From assembly GCA_910586315.1 (NCBI GenBank), contig CAJUIP010000002.1, positions 85,022-149,021 of the forward strand: a stretch of DNA of 64,000 nucleotides, read 5' to 3'. Shown piece by piece: positions 7,799-16,120 of the stretch. The notes beneath the pieces were generated by a model, which made no database searches, was not told where the DNA came from, and was given only the letters and a program-made list of their open reading frames with translations. The DNA is from an uncultured Lachnospiraceae bacterium (GTDB lineage: Bacteria; Bacillota; Clostridia; Lachnospirales; Lachnospiraceae). The number at the start of each line of letters is the position of its first letter. Within the stretch, counting starts at the first letter, position 1. A program made the translations under genes and the position numbers.

Positions 7799-9175
7799 TT
7801 ACTTTTCTCTCAGCTCTTCCTTATATATAGCAATAACCTTTTTCATGGCCTCCGCACCGGGGGCTCCAATGGTTGTACGCTTTTCCACACAGGTCTTTAA
7901 AGAAATCGCCTCATAAATATCCTGTTCAAATATTTCGCTGACAGACTTAAACTCATCCAGAGTCAGCTCGTCCAGAGACTTGTTCTTTTCGATGCACATA
8001 AGCACAAGCTGTCCGATGAGCCCATGGGCATCCCGGAAGGGCACCCCATGATTTACAAGATAATCCGCGGCATCGGTTGCGTTGGTAAATCCCTTTTTGG
8101 CACTTTCCTCCATCACATCCTTTCGGAATGTCATGGAAGAAATCATCCCGGTAAACAGATAAAGACATCCCTTTATGGTATCAATGGCATCGAAAGTCAG
8201 TTCCTTGTCCTCCTGGATATCTTTATCATAGGCCAGCGGAATCCCTTTCATCACCGTGAGGAGTGACATCAGCGAGCCGTAAACCCGGCCGGATTTTCCG
8301 CGAATCAGCTCCGCAATATCCGGATTTTTTTTCTGAGGCATGATGCTGCTTCCGGTGCTGTATGAATCATCCATCTCCACAAACCGGTACTCATTGCTGT
8401 TCCATATAATAATTTCCTCGGAAAACCGGCTCAGATGCATGGCTATAACAGAAAGAGCCGAAAGCAGTTCAATCACATAGTCCCGGTCGGAAACAGAATC
8501 CATACTGTTTCGCGTGGGACCGTCAAAGCCCAAAAGCTCCGCCGTATATTCCCTGTCCAGAGGATAGGTGGTCCCTGCCAGGGCCCCGGAGCCCAGAGGA
8601 CAGTAATTCATGCGTTTTCGCGCATCCCGAAGTCTCCCCCTGTCACGGCAAAACATTTCATAATAGGCGCCTATATGGTGGGCCAGAGTTACCGGCTGCG
8701 CTTTCTGCAGATGGGTAAAACCAGGCATATACGTATCAAGATGCTCCTCCATCAGAGAAAGAAGCTCCGTCAAAAGCGTCTTTAAAAGAGTATCCAGCTC
8801 ATCAATCTCATCTCTGGTATAAAGCTTCATGTCCAGAGCCACCTGGTCATTTCTGCTTCTTCCTGTATGAAGCCTCTTTCCTGCCTCTCCCACGCGCTCT
8901 GTGAGTACCGCCTCTACAAAAGAGTGGATATCCTCGTACCCGGCAGTGATGACAAGCCGGCCGGTCTCTAAGTCCTCCCGAATCCCTTCCAGCCCCTTTA
9001 CAATGACTTCCTTATCCTCAGCTGAAAGAATCCCCTGCCTGGCAAGCATGGTTACATGGGCAATACTGCCTGCAATATCCTGTTTATAAAATTTCTGATC
9101 AAAAGAAATAGATTCATTGAAATTGTGCACGAATTGATCGGTTTCTTTTGTGAATCGTCCTCCCCAGAGCTTCAT
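7799..9175 (-). CDS. argH: Argininosuccinate lyase
   Basis: 458 residues, full length. Cleaves argininosuccinate to arginine and fumarate in the cytosol. The signature GSSIMPQKKNPDIAELIRGK (flexible loop with the catalytic Ser) is present, as are TGRSRNDQVALDMKLY and the HTHLQKAQPVT-like GFTHLQKAQPVTLAHH. Its ATG overlaps the stop of the upstream yfhO-like gene by 4 bp, so the two are likely translationally coupled. No argG is adjacent. Confidence 0.96.
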   Translation of the reverse strand: MKLWGGRFTKETDQFVHNFNESISFDQKFYKQDIAGSIAHVTMLARQGILSAEDKEVIVKGLEGIREDLETGRLVITAGYEDIHSFVEAVLTERVGEAGKRLHTGRSRNDQVALDMKLYTRDEIDELDTLLKTLLTELLSLMEEHLDTYMPGFTHLQKAQPVTLAHHIGAYYEMFCRDRGRLRDARKRMNYCPLGSGALAGTTYPLDREYTAELLGFDGPTRNSMDSVSDRDYVIELLSALSVIAMHLSRFSEEIIIWNSNEYRFVEMDDSYSTGSSIMPQKKNPDIAELIRGKSGRVYGSLMSLLTVMKGIPLAYDKDIQEDKELTFDAIDTIKGCLYLFTGMISSMTFRKDVMEESAKKGFTNATDAADYLVNHGVPFRDAHGLIGQLVLMCIEKNKSLDELTLDEFKSVSEIFEQDIYEAISLKTCVEKRTTIGAPGAEAMKKVIAIYKEELREK

Positions 9176-11820
9176 TTGTGTTCCTCCTCTGTGATATTCA
9201 TTGTCATTAAATTCTCACGTTTTTCCACTATGTCTTCAGGGATAGCATATCTGCCCGCCATATTTTCATGTGTAACAGCACGTCTGCCGCCAGGACCATG
9301 AAGCTTTACGATAAATAAAACAAACAAAATGAGCAATGCCGCCGCTGAAATCTTAATCCCCAAAGCCAATCCTCCCGGGAAATAGGTAAAGAGCACCTGA
9401 TGACTTCCCGCTGGAATGTCAACTGCCAGAAACGCCTCGAAAACCTTCCTGGGTGTCACTTTCTGCCCGTCAATGGACACGGTCCATCCTTCATCATAGG
9501 GAATGGAGGTGAATAAAAGGCCTGCCTCTTCTGCCTCCACTGTGCCCGAAAGCTCCGTATCGGTCCAGCTTGTGAGATGCATTGGCATCCGGTTTAAAAT
9601 TTCATAGACCGAAATCAAAGCCCGCTCGGAGAACCGATATACCGAAGCGTTTAGAACCTCCCCGGATTCCTCCGTGGACAGAACCACTTCATTTCCGACT
9701 CCTATGGTCCCCAGCTCCAGGAGATATCCCCGGTCTGTATTGCTAAAGGTTTTCTGGCCCGTGGGAAGCCCCGCCTTCACTTCCTTAACGCGCTTATTCT
9801 GGACAAATACATAATATTCCCCGCTCATATCCGCAGTAAATCTGCATGTGGATCCAGAAGATTCACTGTCCACGGCAACCAATACGTCATCGCTTCCCAG
9901 AATCAGACACAAATCGTTCTGTACTTCTGCCGGATTATCCATGGCATACTGCCAGTTGTCCTCCACGTCCGGGGGCATTACAAAGCCCAGAGGGAGCGTG
10001 TAACGGTTTTCACAAAGATAGGTTCCTCCGCTTTCCGCCACATTGCGGACAAGATCCGTGCCGGACACAGCCTCAGAATACAGGGCATATTTTACGGAAA
10101 GCAGGCTGTCAACAAAGGGGGTGCTGCCTGTGATGCTGTATGCATTGGTGGATGCCTCGCAGCCAAGACGTTTGAAGAACTTCGTCAGGTCTGCATTGGC
10201 TGTTGATGAAAACAGAGACACTGAGGGGAAGTTCATCCATGCCCCATCATTTTTCGTTTTTCTCGTCTTCTTCTCAATCCTGTAAAAATCTCCGGCTGGC
10301 TGAAGCCCTTCCACGAGAGAAATTACATCCTTGTTATCCCTTGTGTATGCCTCCCGGCTGGTGGTGGTCACGCTGGTCACTGTGGTATTGACAGCCGCCT
10401 CAATAGACACTACCGCCAAGGCCAGAAAAATCGCCGCTTCACGTCTCCTTCTTTTATATAGATAAATCAGTCCCGCATACATGGACAAAAACAGAATCGC
10501 CACATAATAAACAGAAAAATGGAAGTGCTCCTGCTCCACAAGCTTTTCCGCCAGAATCACAAAGCAGATACTGCCCCAGTACGCCGCAGCCACATGACGT
10601 CTTGGCGTGGCCTTCAGATACATGAAAGCCCTAAAACACATGAAAAGCATTAAAAAAATATAAATAAAGGACTGTCTGCACGGCAGGCTGTTTGGATAGT
10701 GGAACCCATGCCACATGAAATTTAAGGCGTTGACGGAAAAGCTTGCAAAAAAAATCAGAAGCATACCGCAATACACGGCCTTTTCCTTCAGAGAAATTTT
10801 CTTGCATGCCAGATATAAAAGGAAAAACATGAGCACTGCCACTCCACAGTAAATGTTCGGCCAGTGATCCAGGCCAATTTCCGTCTCCACATTGCCGATA
10901 TGGCGGGCAAGCATATCAAAAATCGGAAAATAGGAGCTTAACGTCTTCGGAAAGTTAATATCTCCCGAAGCAGTGGTTTTCAATACATAAACCTCCGGCA
11001 AAAGCACAAAGGCCGCCAGAGCGCCGGAAAGCAGCGAATAAACTCCGAACCGGACGCAGGCCATTACATACTTTTTTACAGGGCCCGGCTTTTCCAGAAT
11101 CAGAAGAGCCACAAAATACAGAACCATGAAAATACAGGTCATGATGGAAATATAGTAATTGGAAAGAATGGAAAGCCCCAGGGTAATACAGTAAAGGAAT
11201 CCTCTTTCCTTTTTCACCAGCCTCTCTAACCCCATGACAATTAACGGGAACAGAATAATACAGTCCAGCCACATAATATTCCAGCTATACGCTGCCATGT
11301 AACCAGAAAGGGCATAGAATATCCCAAAAAAGCCAACGCCGACCGAATTGCTGCGGCAGTGCTTTTTTAAATACCAGGCAAAGCTTAGGCCGGACAGACC
11401 GATTTTCAGGACGATCATATAACTCATGAACTCGATAATATAGGCCTTCGGGCATAAAATCAAAAGCCAGTTGAAAGGGCTAGCCAGATAGTAGGCATAC
11501 AGAGCCGCAAAGTTGACCCCCATCCCCACATCCCAGCTATATAAAAGGCTCCCGCCATGTCTCAGTTTATATTGAAATTCAGAAAAGAAGGGGGCATATT
11601 GATGGTACATGTCCGTCCGCAGAAAGCTCTCCTCTCCAAACGGGAAAATTCCCCTCTGGATAAAAATAATAATCATTATGACAATCGGCACAAAAAAGGC
11701 CGCCAAAAGCCCGTCTCCCGGCCGAATCAAAGACGAACCGGCCCGATGGAATTTTTTCCTCTTTTCCCCGGGAGCTGTCTCCATCTCTGTAGAAATATTT
11801 TTTAGCTCATTCTGTTCCAT
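9172..11820 (-). CDS. YfhO-family polytopic membrane protein
   Basis: 882 residues. After a charged N-terminus (about 35 residues) come a dozen or so membrane segments up to about residue 465, then an extracytoplasmic domain of about 370 residues (DFYRIEKKTRKT to YFPGGLALG) and a final membrane helix near the C-terminus. This is the YfhO layout: YfhO-family proteins act in glycosylation of surface polymers (lipoteichoic acid in Gram-positives) as GT-C type enzymes. The neighbouring GtrA protein, typically a lipid-linked sugar flippase component, supports a surface-glycosylation role. Overlaps argH by 4 bp. Confidence 0.85.
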   Translation of the reverse strand: MEQNELKNISTEMETAPGEKRKKFHRAGSSLIRPGDGLLAAFFVPIVIMIIIFIQRGIFPFGEESFLRTDMYHQYAPFFSEFQYKLRHGGSLLYSWDVGMGVNFAALYAYYLASPFNWLLILCPKAYIIEFMSYMIVLKIGLSGLSFAWYLKKHCRSNSVGVGFFGIFYALSGYMAAYSWNIMWLDCIILFPLIVMGLERLVKKERGFLYCITLGLSILSNYYISIMTCIFMVLYFVALLILEKPGPVKKYVMACVRFGVYSLLSGALAAFVLLPEVYVLKTTASGDINFPKTLSSYFPIFDMLARHIGNVETEIGLDHWPNIYCGVAVLMFFLLYLACKKISLKEKAVYCGMLLIFFASFSVNALNFMWHGFHYPNSLPCRQSFIYIFLMLFMCFRAFMYLKATPRRHVAAAYWGSICFVILAEKLVEQEHFHFSVYYVAILFLSMYAGLIYLYKRRRREAAIFLALAVVSIEAAVNTTVTSVTTTSREAYTRDNKDVISLVEGLQPAGDFYRIEKKTRKTKNDGAWMNFPSVSLFSSTANADLTKFFKRLGCEASTNAYSITGSTPFVDSLLSVKYALYSEAVSGTDLVRNVAESGGTYLCENRYTLPLGFVMPPDVEDNWQYAMDNPAEVQNDLCLILGSDDVLVAVDSESSGSTCRFTADMSGEYYVFVQNKRVKEVKAGLPTGQKTFSNTDRGYLLELGTIGVGNEVVLSTEESGEVLNASVYRFSERALISVYEILNRMPMHLTSWTDTELSGTVEAEEAGLLFTSIPYDEGWTVSIDGQKVTPRKVFEAFLAVDIPAGSHQVLFTYFPGGLALGIKISAAALLILFVLFIVKLHGPGGRRAVTHENMAGRYAIPEDIVEKRENLMTMNITEEEHK

Positions 11821-11834
11821 CAGGGAATACTCCT

Positions 11835-12251
11835 TTATTTTTCTTTCTTATGGGCAAATATGAGGATTTTGCTGAACACATAATTCAAAATCACCACCAC
11901 CACGGAAATCAGAAGCTTACAGATAAAAAACTCCAGTTTCAGCAAATCCACCATGACAAAAATTGCTGCCAGATTGAATAAAAAAGTAACCACCCGGCAG
12001 AGCACAAAAGATACGAATTCTCTCCACACCTCGGCCGGAATCAGCGTATGGCTTCCAAATACCCACCACTTATTGGTCACAAACGCAAACAACACAGCCG
12101 CTACCCAGCCAGCAGTTTGAGACAGGACGGAACCCATATGTCCGGCATAAAACAGCGCATTGGAAATCACATAGTCAATCACCGTCGTCAGCACGCCGAA
12201 GACCAGGTAGGCAATCCCCTCCTTCACCGCGCCTTCTTTTATTTTCCCCAC
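11835..12251 (-). CDS. GtrA-family membrane protein
   Basis: 138 residues from GTG at 12249-12251, chosen because AGGAGG lies 8 nt before it; the open frame extends to 12326 but without a ribosome site. About four membrane helices (GIAYLVFGVLTTVIDYVIS; GWVAAVLFAFVTNKWWVF; FVLCRVVTFLFNLAAIFVMV; LLISVVVVILNYVFSKILIF). GtrA proteins are thought to help translocate undecaprenyl-phosphate-linked sugars. 14 bp upstream of the yfhO-like gene, forming a gtrA-yfhO-argH run. Confidence 0.88.
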   Translation of the reverse strand: MGKIKEGAVKEGIAYLVFGVLTTVIDYVISNALFYAGHMGSVLSQTAGWVAAVLFAFVTNKWWVFGSHTLIPAEVWREFVSFVLCRVVTFLFNLAAIFVMVDLLKLEFFICKLLISVVVVILNYVFSKILIFAHKKEK

Positions 12252-12316
12252 GTATTCATCCTCCTGTATACTTTCGGACAATTTCTTCCATTTTAGTATA
12301 GCCAGGACAAAAAGTA

Positions 12317-12352
12317 AAGGGACCACAGACCGAAAAACGGCCGCAGTCCCTT
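12317..12352. terminator. Bidirectional-looking terminator between aminotransferase gene and gtrA
   Basis: AAGGGAC (12317-12323) pairs with GTCCCTT (12346-12352), with an inner CCG/CGG pair. On the minus strand it is followed by TACTTTTTG, on the plus strand by AATTTTTTATTT. It closes the leftward aminotransferase transcript. Confidence 0.7.
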
Positions 12353-12375
12353 AATTTTTTATTTACAAATATGAA

Positions 12376-13656
12376 TTATGCCTCTAAAAGCTTGTCAATG
12401 CTTACCAGCTTCACGCATACGCAGAAGATTTCGGCAGCCATCTTTAAATCCTCCAGAGTCGGGAAGGACGGAGCAATACGGATATTGCTGTCTTTCGGGT
12501 CCTTGCCATAGGGATATGTAGCGCCTGCGCCTGTCATAACAACGCCAGCCTCTTTGCACTTGGCAACGATTGCCTTTGCACACCCGTCAAGAGAATCAAA
12601 GGATACAAAATATCCGCCGTTGGGCTTTGTCCAAACACCAATCTCAAGACCTGCCAGCTCTCTGTTAAGGATTTCATCAACTGCCTCAAATCTCGGACGA
12701 AGAAGCTCCGCGTGCTTTGCCATATGAGCCTTAATTCCATCCAGATTCTTGAAGAAACGAACGTGACGGAGCTGGTTGATCTTATCATGGCTGATTAACT
12801 GGTTGTTCATCTGCTTCTTGATATCTTCAATGTTTGCCTTGGAAGTGGCAATTGCGGAGATACCGGCGCCCGGGAAAGTAACCTTCGCAGTGGAACCAAA
12901 TTTGTAAACCATATCCGGATTTCCGGCCTTTTCACACTCGGAAAGGATTTCCAGAACATGCTCCGGATGATCCGGGTACAAATGATGTACGCAGTACGCG
13001 TTATCCCAGAAAATACGGAAGTCTTTCGCCGCCGGCTTTAAGTTCGCGAAACGCTTTACAACCTCATCCGAGTAGCACTGGCCGGAGGGATTGGAATAAA
13101 GCGGTACGCACCAGATACCCTTTACAGCCTCGTCGTTATTTACATACTTCTCCACTAAGTCCATATCCGGACCGTCGTCATGAAGCGGAATATTAATCAT
13201 TTCAATTCCAAAGAACTGAGTAATTGCGAAGTGTCTGTCATATCCCGGAACCGGGCAGAGGAATTTCACCTTATCTAACTTGCACCACGGAGTACTTCCC
13301 ATTACGCCATGGGTATAGGAACGGGATACCGTATCATACATAAGAGTAAGGCTGGCGCTTCCGTACATAATCACGTTCTCTGCGGGAGCGTCCATCATTG
13401 CGCCCATCAGTTCCTTGGCTTCCTGAAGGCCTGTAAGAACACCATAGTTTCTCACATCACCGTCAGCCGTATTGAAATCGCTTTTGCTGTTTAATATGTC
13501 TAACATGGGCAGGGAAAGGTCAAGCTGTGCAGGACTCGGCTTACCGCGCGCCATATTCAGGCTTAAATTCTTGCCCTGATACTCCTTATAAACAGCTGTT
13601 AACTGCTCTTTTAATGAAGCAAGCTCTTCCTTCGACATTTCACGATATGGTTTCAT
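12376..13656 (-). CDS. Class I PLP-dependent aminotransferase (aspartate aminotransferase type, PF12897-like)
   Basis: 426 residues. The N-terminal NMARGKPSPAQLDLSLPML and the PLP-lysine segment FGSTAKVTFPGAGISAI fit the PF12897 branch of fold-type I aspartate aminotransferases, which is distinct from classic AspC. Other active-site landmarks: YGSASLTLMYD (phosphate pocket), NPSGQCYSDE and FWDNAYCVHHLY. Probably converts aspartate/2-oxoglutarate; exact amino-acid preference cannot be read. Monocistronic: own promoter and a terminator after it. Confidence 0.85.
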   Translation of the reverse strand: MKPYREMSKEELASLKEQLTAVYKEYQGKNLSLNMARGKPSPAQLDLSLPMLDILNSKSDFNTADGDVRNYGVLTGLQEAKELMGAMMDAPAENVIMYGSASLTLMYDTVSRSYTHGVMGSTPWCKLDKVKFLCPVPGYDRHFAITQFFGIEMINIPLHDDGPDMDLVEKYVNNDEAVKGIWCVPLYSNPSGQCYSDEVVKRFANLKPAAKDFRIFWDNAYCVHHLYPDHPEHVLEILSECEKAGNPDMVYKFGSTAKVTFPGAGISAIATSKANIEDIKKQMNNQLISHDKINQLRHVRFFKNLDGIKAHMAKHAELLRPRFEAVDEILNRELAGLEIGVWTKPNGGYFVSFDSLDGCAKAIVAKCKEAGVVMTGAGATYPYGKDPKDSNIRIAPSFPTLEDLKMAAEIFCVCVKLVSIDKLLEA

Positions 13657-13698
13657 GTCCTATCTCCTCCTAATTCTTTTCCATTCTATGATTTTTTT

Positions 13699-13718
13699 GC
13701 TTCCGGCCTTCCGGAAGC
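13699..13718 (-). other. Leader hairpin of the aminotransferase mRNA
   Basis: Perfect 8-bp stem with 4-nt loop, GCTTCCGG-CCTT-CCGGAAGC, between the promoter and the start codon. It is followed on the minus strand by A, not U, so it is not a terminator of this transcript. Confidence 0.5.
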
Positions 13719-13735
13719 TGTTACCCTATGCCTTT

Positions 13736-13764
13736 ATTATAATCGAAGGCTCGTTTTCTTACAA
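13736..13764 (-). promoter_or_regulatory. Promoter of the aminotransferase gene
   Basis: Minus strand: -35 TTGTAA (13759-13764), 17 bp, -10 TATAAT (13736-13741), about 80 bp before the ATG at 13656. Confidence 0.7.
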
Positions 13765-13856
13765 TACAAAAATTAAGAATCCGGCTTAATTTTCCCACAT
13801 TTTTTGGTTTCAGCGGTGAAGATTCTAAAGTCCCATTTATATTCAGGCCACTCCCT

Positions 13857-14708
13857 TTATTCATAAGTGAATCCGTATCCCTGGACTTCCAGAACATCAT
13901 GTACAATAACAAAAGCCTCGCTGTCCACAGAATAGATATACTGCATCAGCTTATTGTACTGGTTGGAAGAGACGGCCGTAAGGAGAATCCTTCTCTTTTC
14001 CTTTGTATAGCCTCCTTCCGCTTCAATGATGGTAGAGCCCCGGTACAGGTTGTCATGAATATAAGGCAAAAGCTTCTCATACTGGCTGGAGATGATCTCC
14101 AGGGATTTGGAACGCTTTGCGCCAAAAGTAAGAGCCATATCAATCACCCGGCTTCCCACGTATACGGAAATCAGGCCGATCAGAACATTATTGACGCCAT
14201 AGGCAATAAGCCCCAGGGCCACAGTCAGCACATCTGTAATAAATACCAGCCTGGAAAGCGGAAGTCTGGTATATTTGTGGACCACCAGCGGAGGAATATC
14301 CATTCCGCCTGTACTGGCGCCCATACGCATCACAATCCCCACTCCGGCTCCTGTGAAAATTCCTCCGTACAGACTGGCCAGAATCGGGTCCAGATCTGTT
14401 GGCATGGAAACTGGAAGCGCCATGATCAGATTCAGAAACAGCGGGTAGGCAATGGAGCTTATGACCGTTTTCATGGCAAATTCTTTTCCCAGACAGATCA
14501 TTCCTATGATAAACATAATCACCACTACGCCGTTAATGGTCCACTGGGCCGGAATATGAAACAGTGGTTCCAGAACCACGGCAATACCGGCTACACCGCC
14601 CGTGACAATATTATATGGTAAAATAAAGAATGCCGTTGCAAACGCAAGAATCAAATTCCCGCCTATCATTACACCCAGCTCGATCAGTCTGTTTTTCAAC
14701 CGTTTCAT
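13857..14708 (-). CDS. YitT-family membrane protein (DUF161 + DUF2179)
   Basis: 283 residues. Five or six membrane helices over residues 10-190 (VMIGGNLILAFATAFFILPY; GVAGIAVVLEPLF; VVIMFIIGMICLG), with the conserved GASTGGMDIPPLV, then a cytosolic DUF2179 domain (KRSKSLEIISSQYEKLLPYI to the C-terminus, with KEKRRILLTAVSSNQYNKL). This architecture is the YitT/YpjC/YqfU family; no transport substrate has been firmly established. 34 bp after the DUF5722-like gene. Confidence 0.88.
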   Translation of the reverse strand: MKRLKNRLIELGVMIGGNLILAFATAFFILPYNIVTGGVAGIAVVLEPLFHIPAQWTINGVVVIMFIIGMICLGKEFAMKTVISSIAYPLFLNLIMALPVSMPTDLDPILASLYGGIFTGAGVGIVMRMGASTGGMDIPPLVVHKYTRLPLSRLVFITDVLTVALGLIAYGVNNVLIGLISVYVGSRVIDMALTFGAKRSKSLEIISSQYEKLLPYIHDNLYRGSTIIEAEGGYTKEKRRILLTAVSSNQYNKLMQYIYSVDSEAFVIVHDVLEVQGYGFTYE

Positions 14709-14742
14709 GTCCGCCTCCTCTTAGGACCCTGCTCCCAGAGCC

Positions 14743-15858
14743 CTACTCTTCCAATGACTGATACGTATACCATGCTTTCTTTTTTGCCAGCGGAGTCTCG
14801 TCCCGGGATGCATCGGGATCTCTCGTCCAGAGCCCGAAAGCGCCTCCGGCCGCCTCCTGGCCCCTGGCATCCACCTGGCGGACCAGATAAAAACCGTCCA
14901 CATAGGGATTCTTCTTTGCGATCTCATAGGCCGCTTTGATTGCCTCTGCCTGGCGCTCCTCGCCGTTCTCACAGGCGGAAGTAAAGCCCTGTTCGGAAAG
15001 AATTAAATGACGGACGCTTCCGTCTGGCGCCAGCATGTCCGCATTCTGCATATAATCGGTCAGAAGATCCAGATTCTTCATATTAATATTCGGCGTGGTA
15101 TTGATATCGAAAGAGATTCCGTCGTCATCCAGAAATTCCGGTTTCGTAAAGAAATGAACCGGATAAGGATGCCATGCAATCCCGTACTCTGTGTCCTTTA
15201 GCAGGGCGTTGAGCTTCGGCAGGTAGTCCTGAACCGGATATCTTAACGGATCGTTGGTGGCCTTCCATCGCATATCAAAGGGAATGAACACTCTGGCCTC
15301 AGGATTTACCGCTCTAATCTCCTCATAGAAAATCCGGAAGGTTTTTGCATAGCCCGCAGCATGCTCATCCATATCGGAAATCCCATTGTAATCCCAGAGA
15401 GCCGCATCATTGACCTCGTTCCCGATCACCCAGTTGGAAACGTAATCTCCATAAACGCCGGCCAGAGTCCTGGCATAGTTCCGCACTGCCTGCTCGCCCT
15501 CCGGAGTCATGGAATTAAACGCATAATTTCCCACACCGTCTACGGGACTGGAAACCGGAAGCAGGTTTGGATCTTTTGCGCCGCTCCTGTTTAAAAGAAT
15601 CATAGTCAGGGTAACCTGGCTGTACTTACAGTTCTTTGCCAGCGGAAGATACGCATCCGGATTCTGGTCAGATGCCTGGTTGCAGATTACCTGATCCACT
15701 CCAAGTTCCAGAATATCATCAAACAGCTCCTGCTGTGAAATCAGAAGTCCCTTTTTGCTGGCCGGCTGCTGGTAAAAGGCCAAAGATGTGATACTCATGG
15801 AAGCGGCAAGGACCGCCGACAATGTCAGACCTGCGATTTTTTTCATCGTCATTTTCAT
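14743..15858 (-). CDS. Secreted TIM-barrel glycosidase-like protein (DUF5722-like)
   Basis: 371 residues. An N-terminal signal peptide (MKMTMKKIAGLTLSAVLAAS, ending near SITSLAF) predicts export. The rest reads as a clan-A-like (beta/alpha)8 barrel: WVIGNEVND (residues about 142-150) holds the NE pair expected of the acid/base, YGIAWHPYP is a barrel strand with conserved His, and LILSEQGF holds a Glu in the nucleophile position. These support a DUF5722-type protein with a plausible retaining-glycosidase active site; the substrate is unknown. It lies next to yitT and diverges from the BCCT transporter. Confidence 0.7.
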   Translation of the reverse strand: MKMTMKKIAGLTLSAVLAASMSITSLAFYQQPASKKGLLISQQELFDDILELGVDQVICNQASDQNPDAYLPLAKNCKYSQVTLTMILLNRSGAKDPNLLPVSSPVDGVGNYAFNSMTPEGEQAVRNYARTLAGVYGDYVSNWVIGNEVNDAALWDYNGISDMDEHAAGYAKTFRIFYEEIRAVNPEARVFIPFDMRWKATNDPLRYPVQDYLPKLNALLKDTEYGIAWHPYPVHFFTKPEFLDDDGISFDINTTPNINMKNLDLLTDYMQNADMLAPDGSVRHLILSEQGFTSACENGEERQAEAIKAAYEIAKKNPYVDGFYLVRQVDARGQEAAGGAFGLWTRDPDASRDETPLAKKKAWYTYQSLEE

Positions 15859-15975
15859 ACGCTCTCCTTTTTACTGTAAAGTTTTTGGAATCCTACGCTC
15901 ATTATAACACCTGTTTTCCGGGCCTTCAACCTTTTCCGCTTTTCGGCTTTTCTTCCTCCCGAACAGTAACCGGTT

Positions 15976-16033
15976 CGTAACCATTCCGCCTTGTATCTTC
16001 TTGCCCGCGTACTGCGGACAGGAAGCACGCGGC
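15976..16033. repeat. Dispersed hairpin-type intergenic repeat, copy 1
   Basis: The segment from GTAACCATTCCG through ATCTTCTTGCCCGCGTAC to AAGCACGCGG aligns nearly end to end with 36349-36410 (GTAATCATTCCG, ATCTTCTTACCTGCGTAC, AAGTACGCACCG). Both resemble one arm of the long perfect hairpin at 63223-63293. It lies in the gap upstream of the BCCT promoter. Confidence 0.55.
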
Positions 16034-16043
16034 CATTTTTTTC

Positions 16044-16072
16044 TTGCATTTTCCCCTCGTCGATGCTATAAT
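16044..16072 (+). promoter_or_regulatory. Promoter of the BCCT transporter gene
   Basis: -35 TTGCAT (16044-16049), 17-bp spacer, -10 TATAAT (16067-16072), about 50 bp before the start codon. Confidence 0.7.
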
Positions 16073-16108
16073 GTTCAATAACCAATTAATATTTCAAAAA
16101 TTGAACAT
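16071..16108 (+). promoter_or_regulatory. Perfect inverted repeat in BCCT leader (operator or RNA hairpin)
   Basis: ATGTTCAAT (16071-16079) and ATTGAACAT (16100-16108) are perfect 9-bp inverted copies. The first half overlaps the end of the -10 box and the likely start site; the second abuts the GAGGTG ribosome site. Consistent with a repressor operator or a leader stem. Confidence 0.55.
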
Positions 16109-16120
16109 CGAGGTGTGAAT

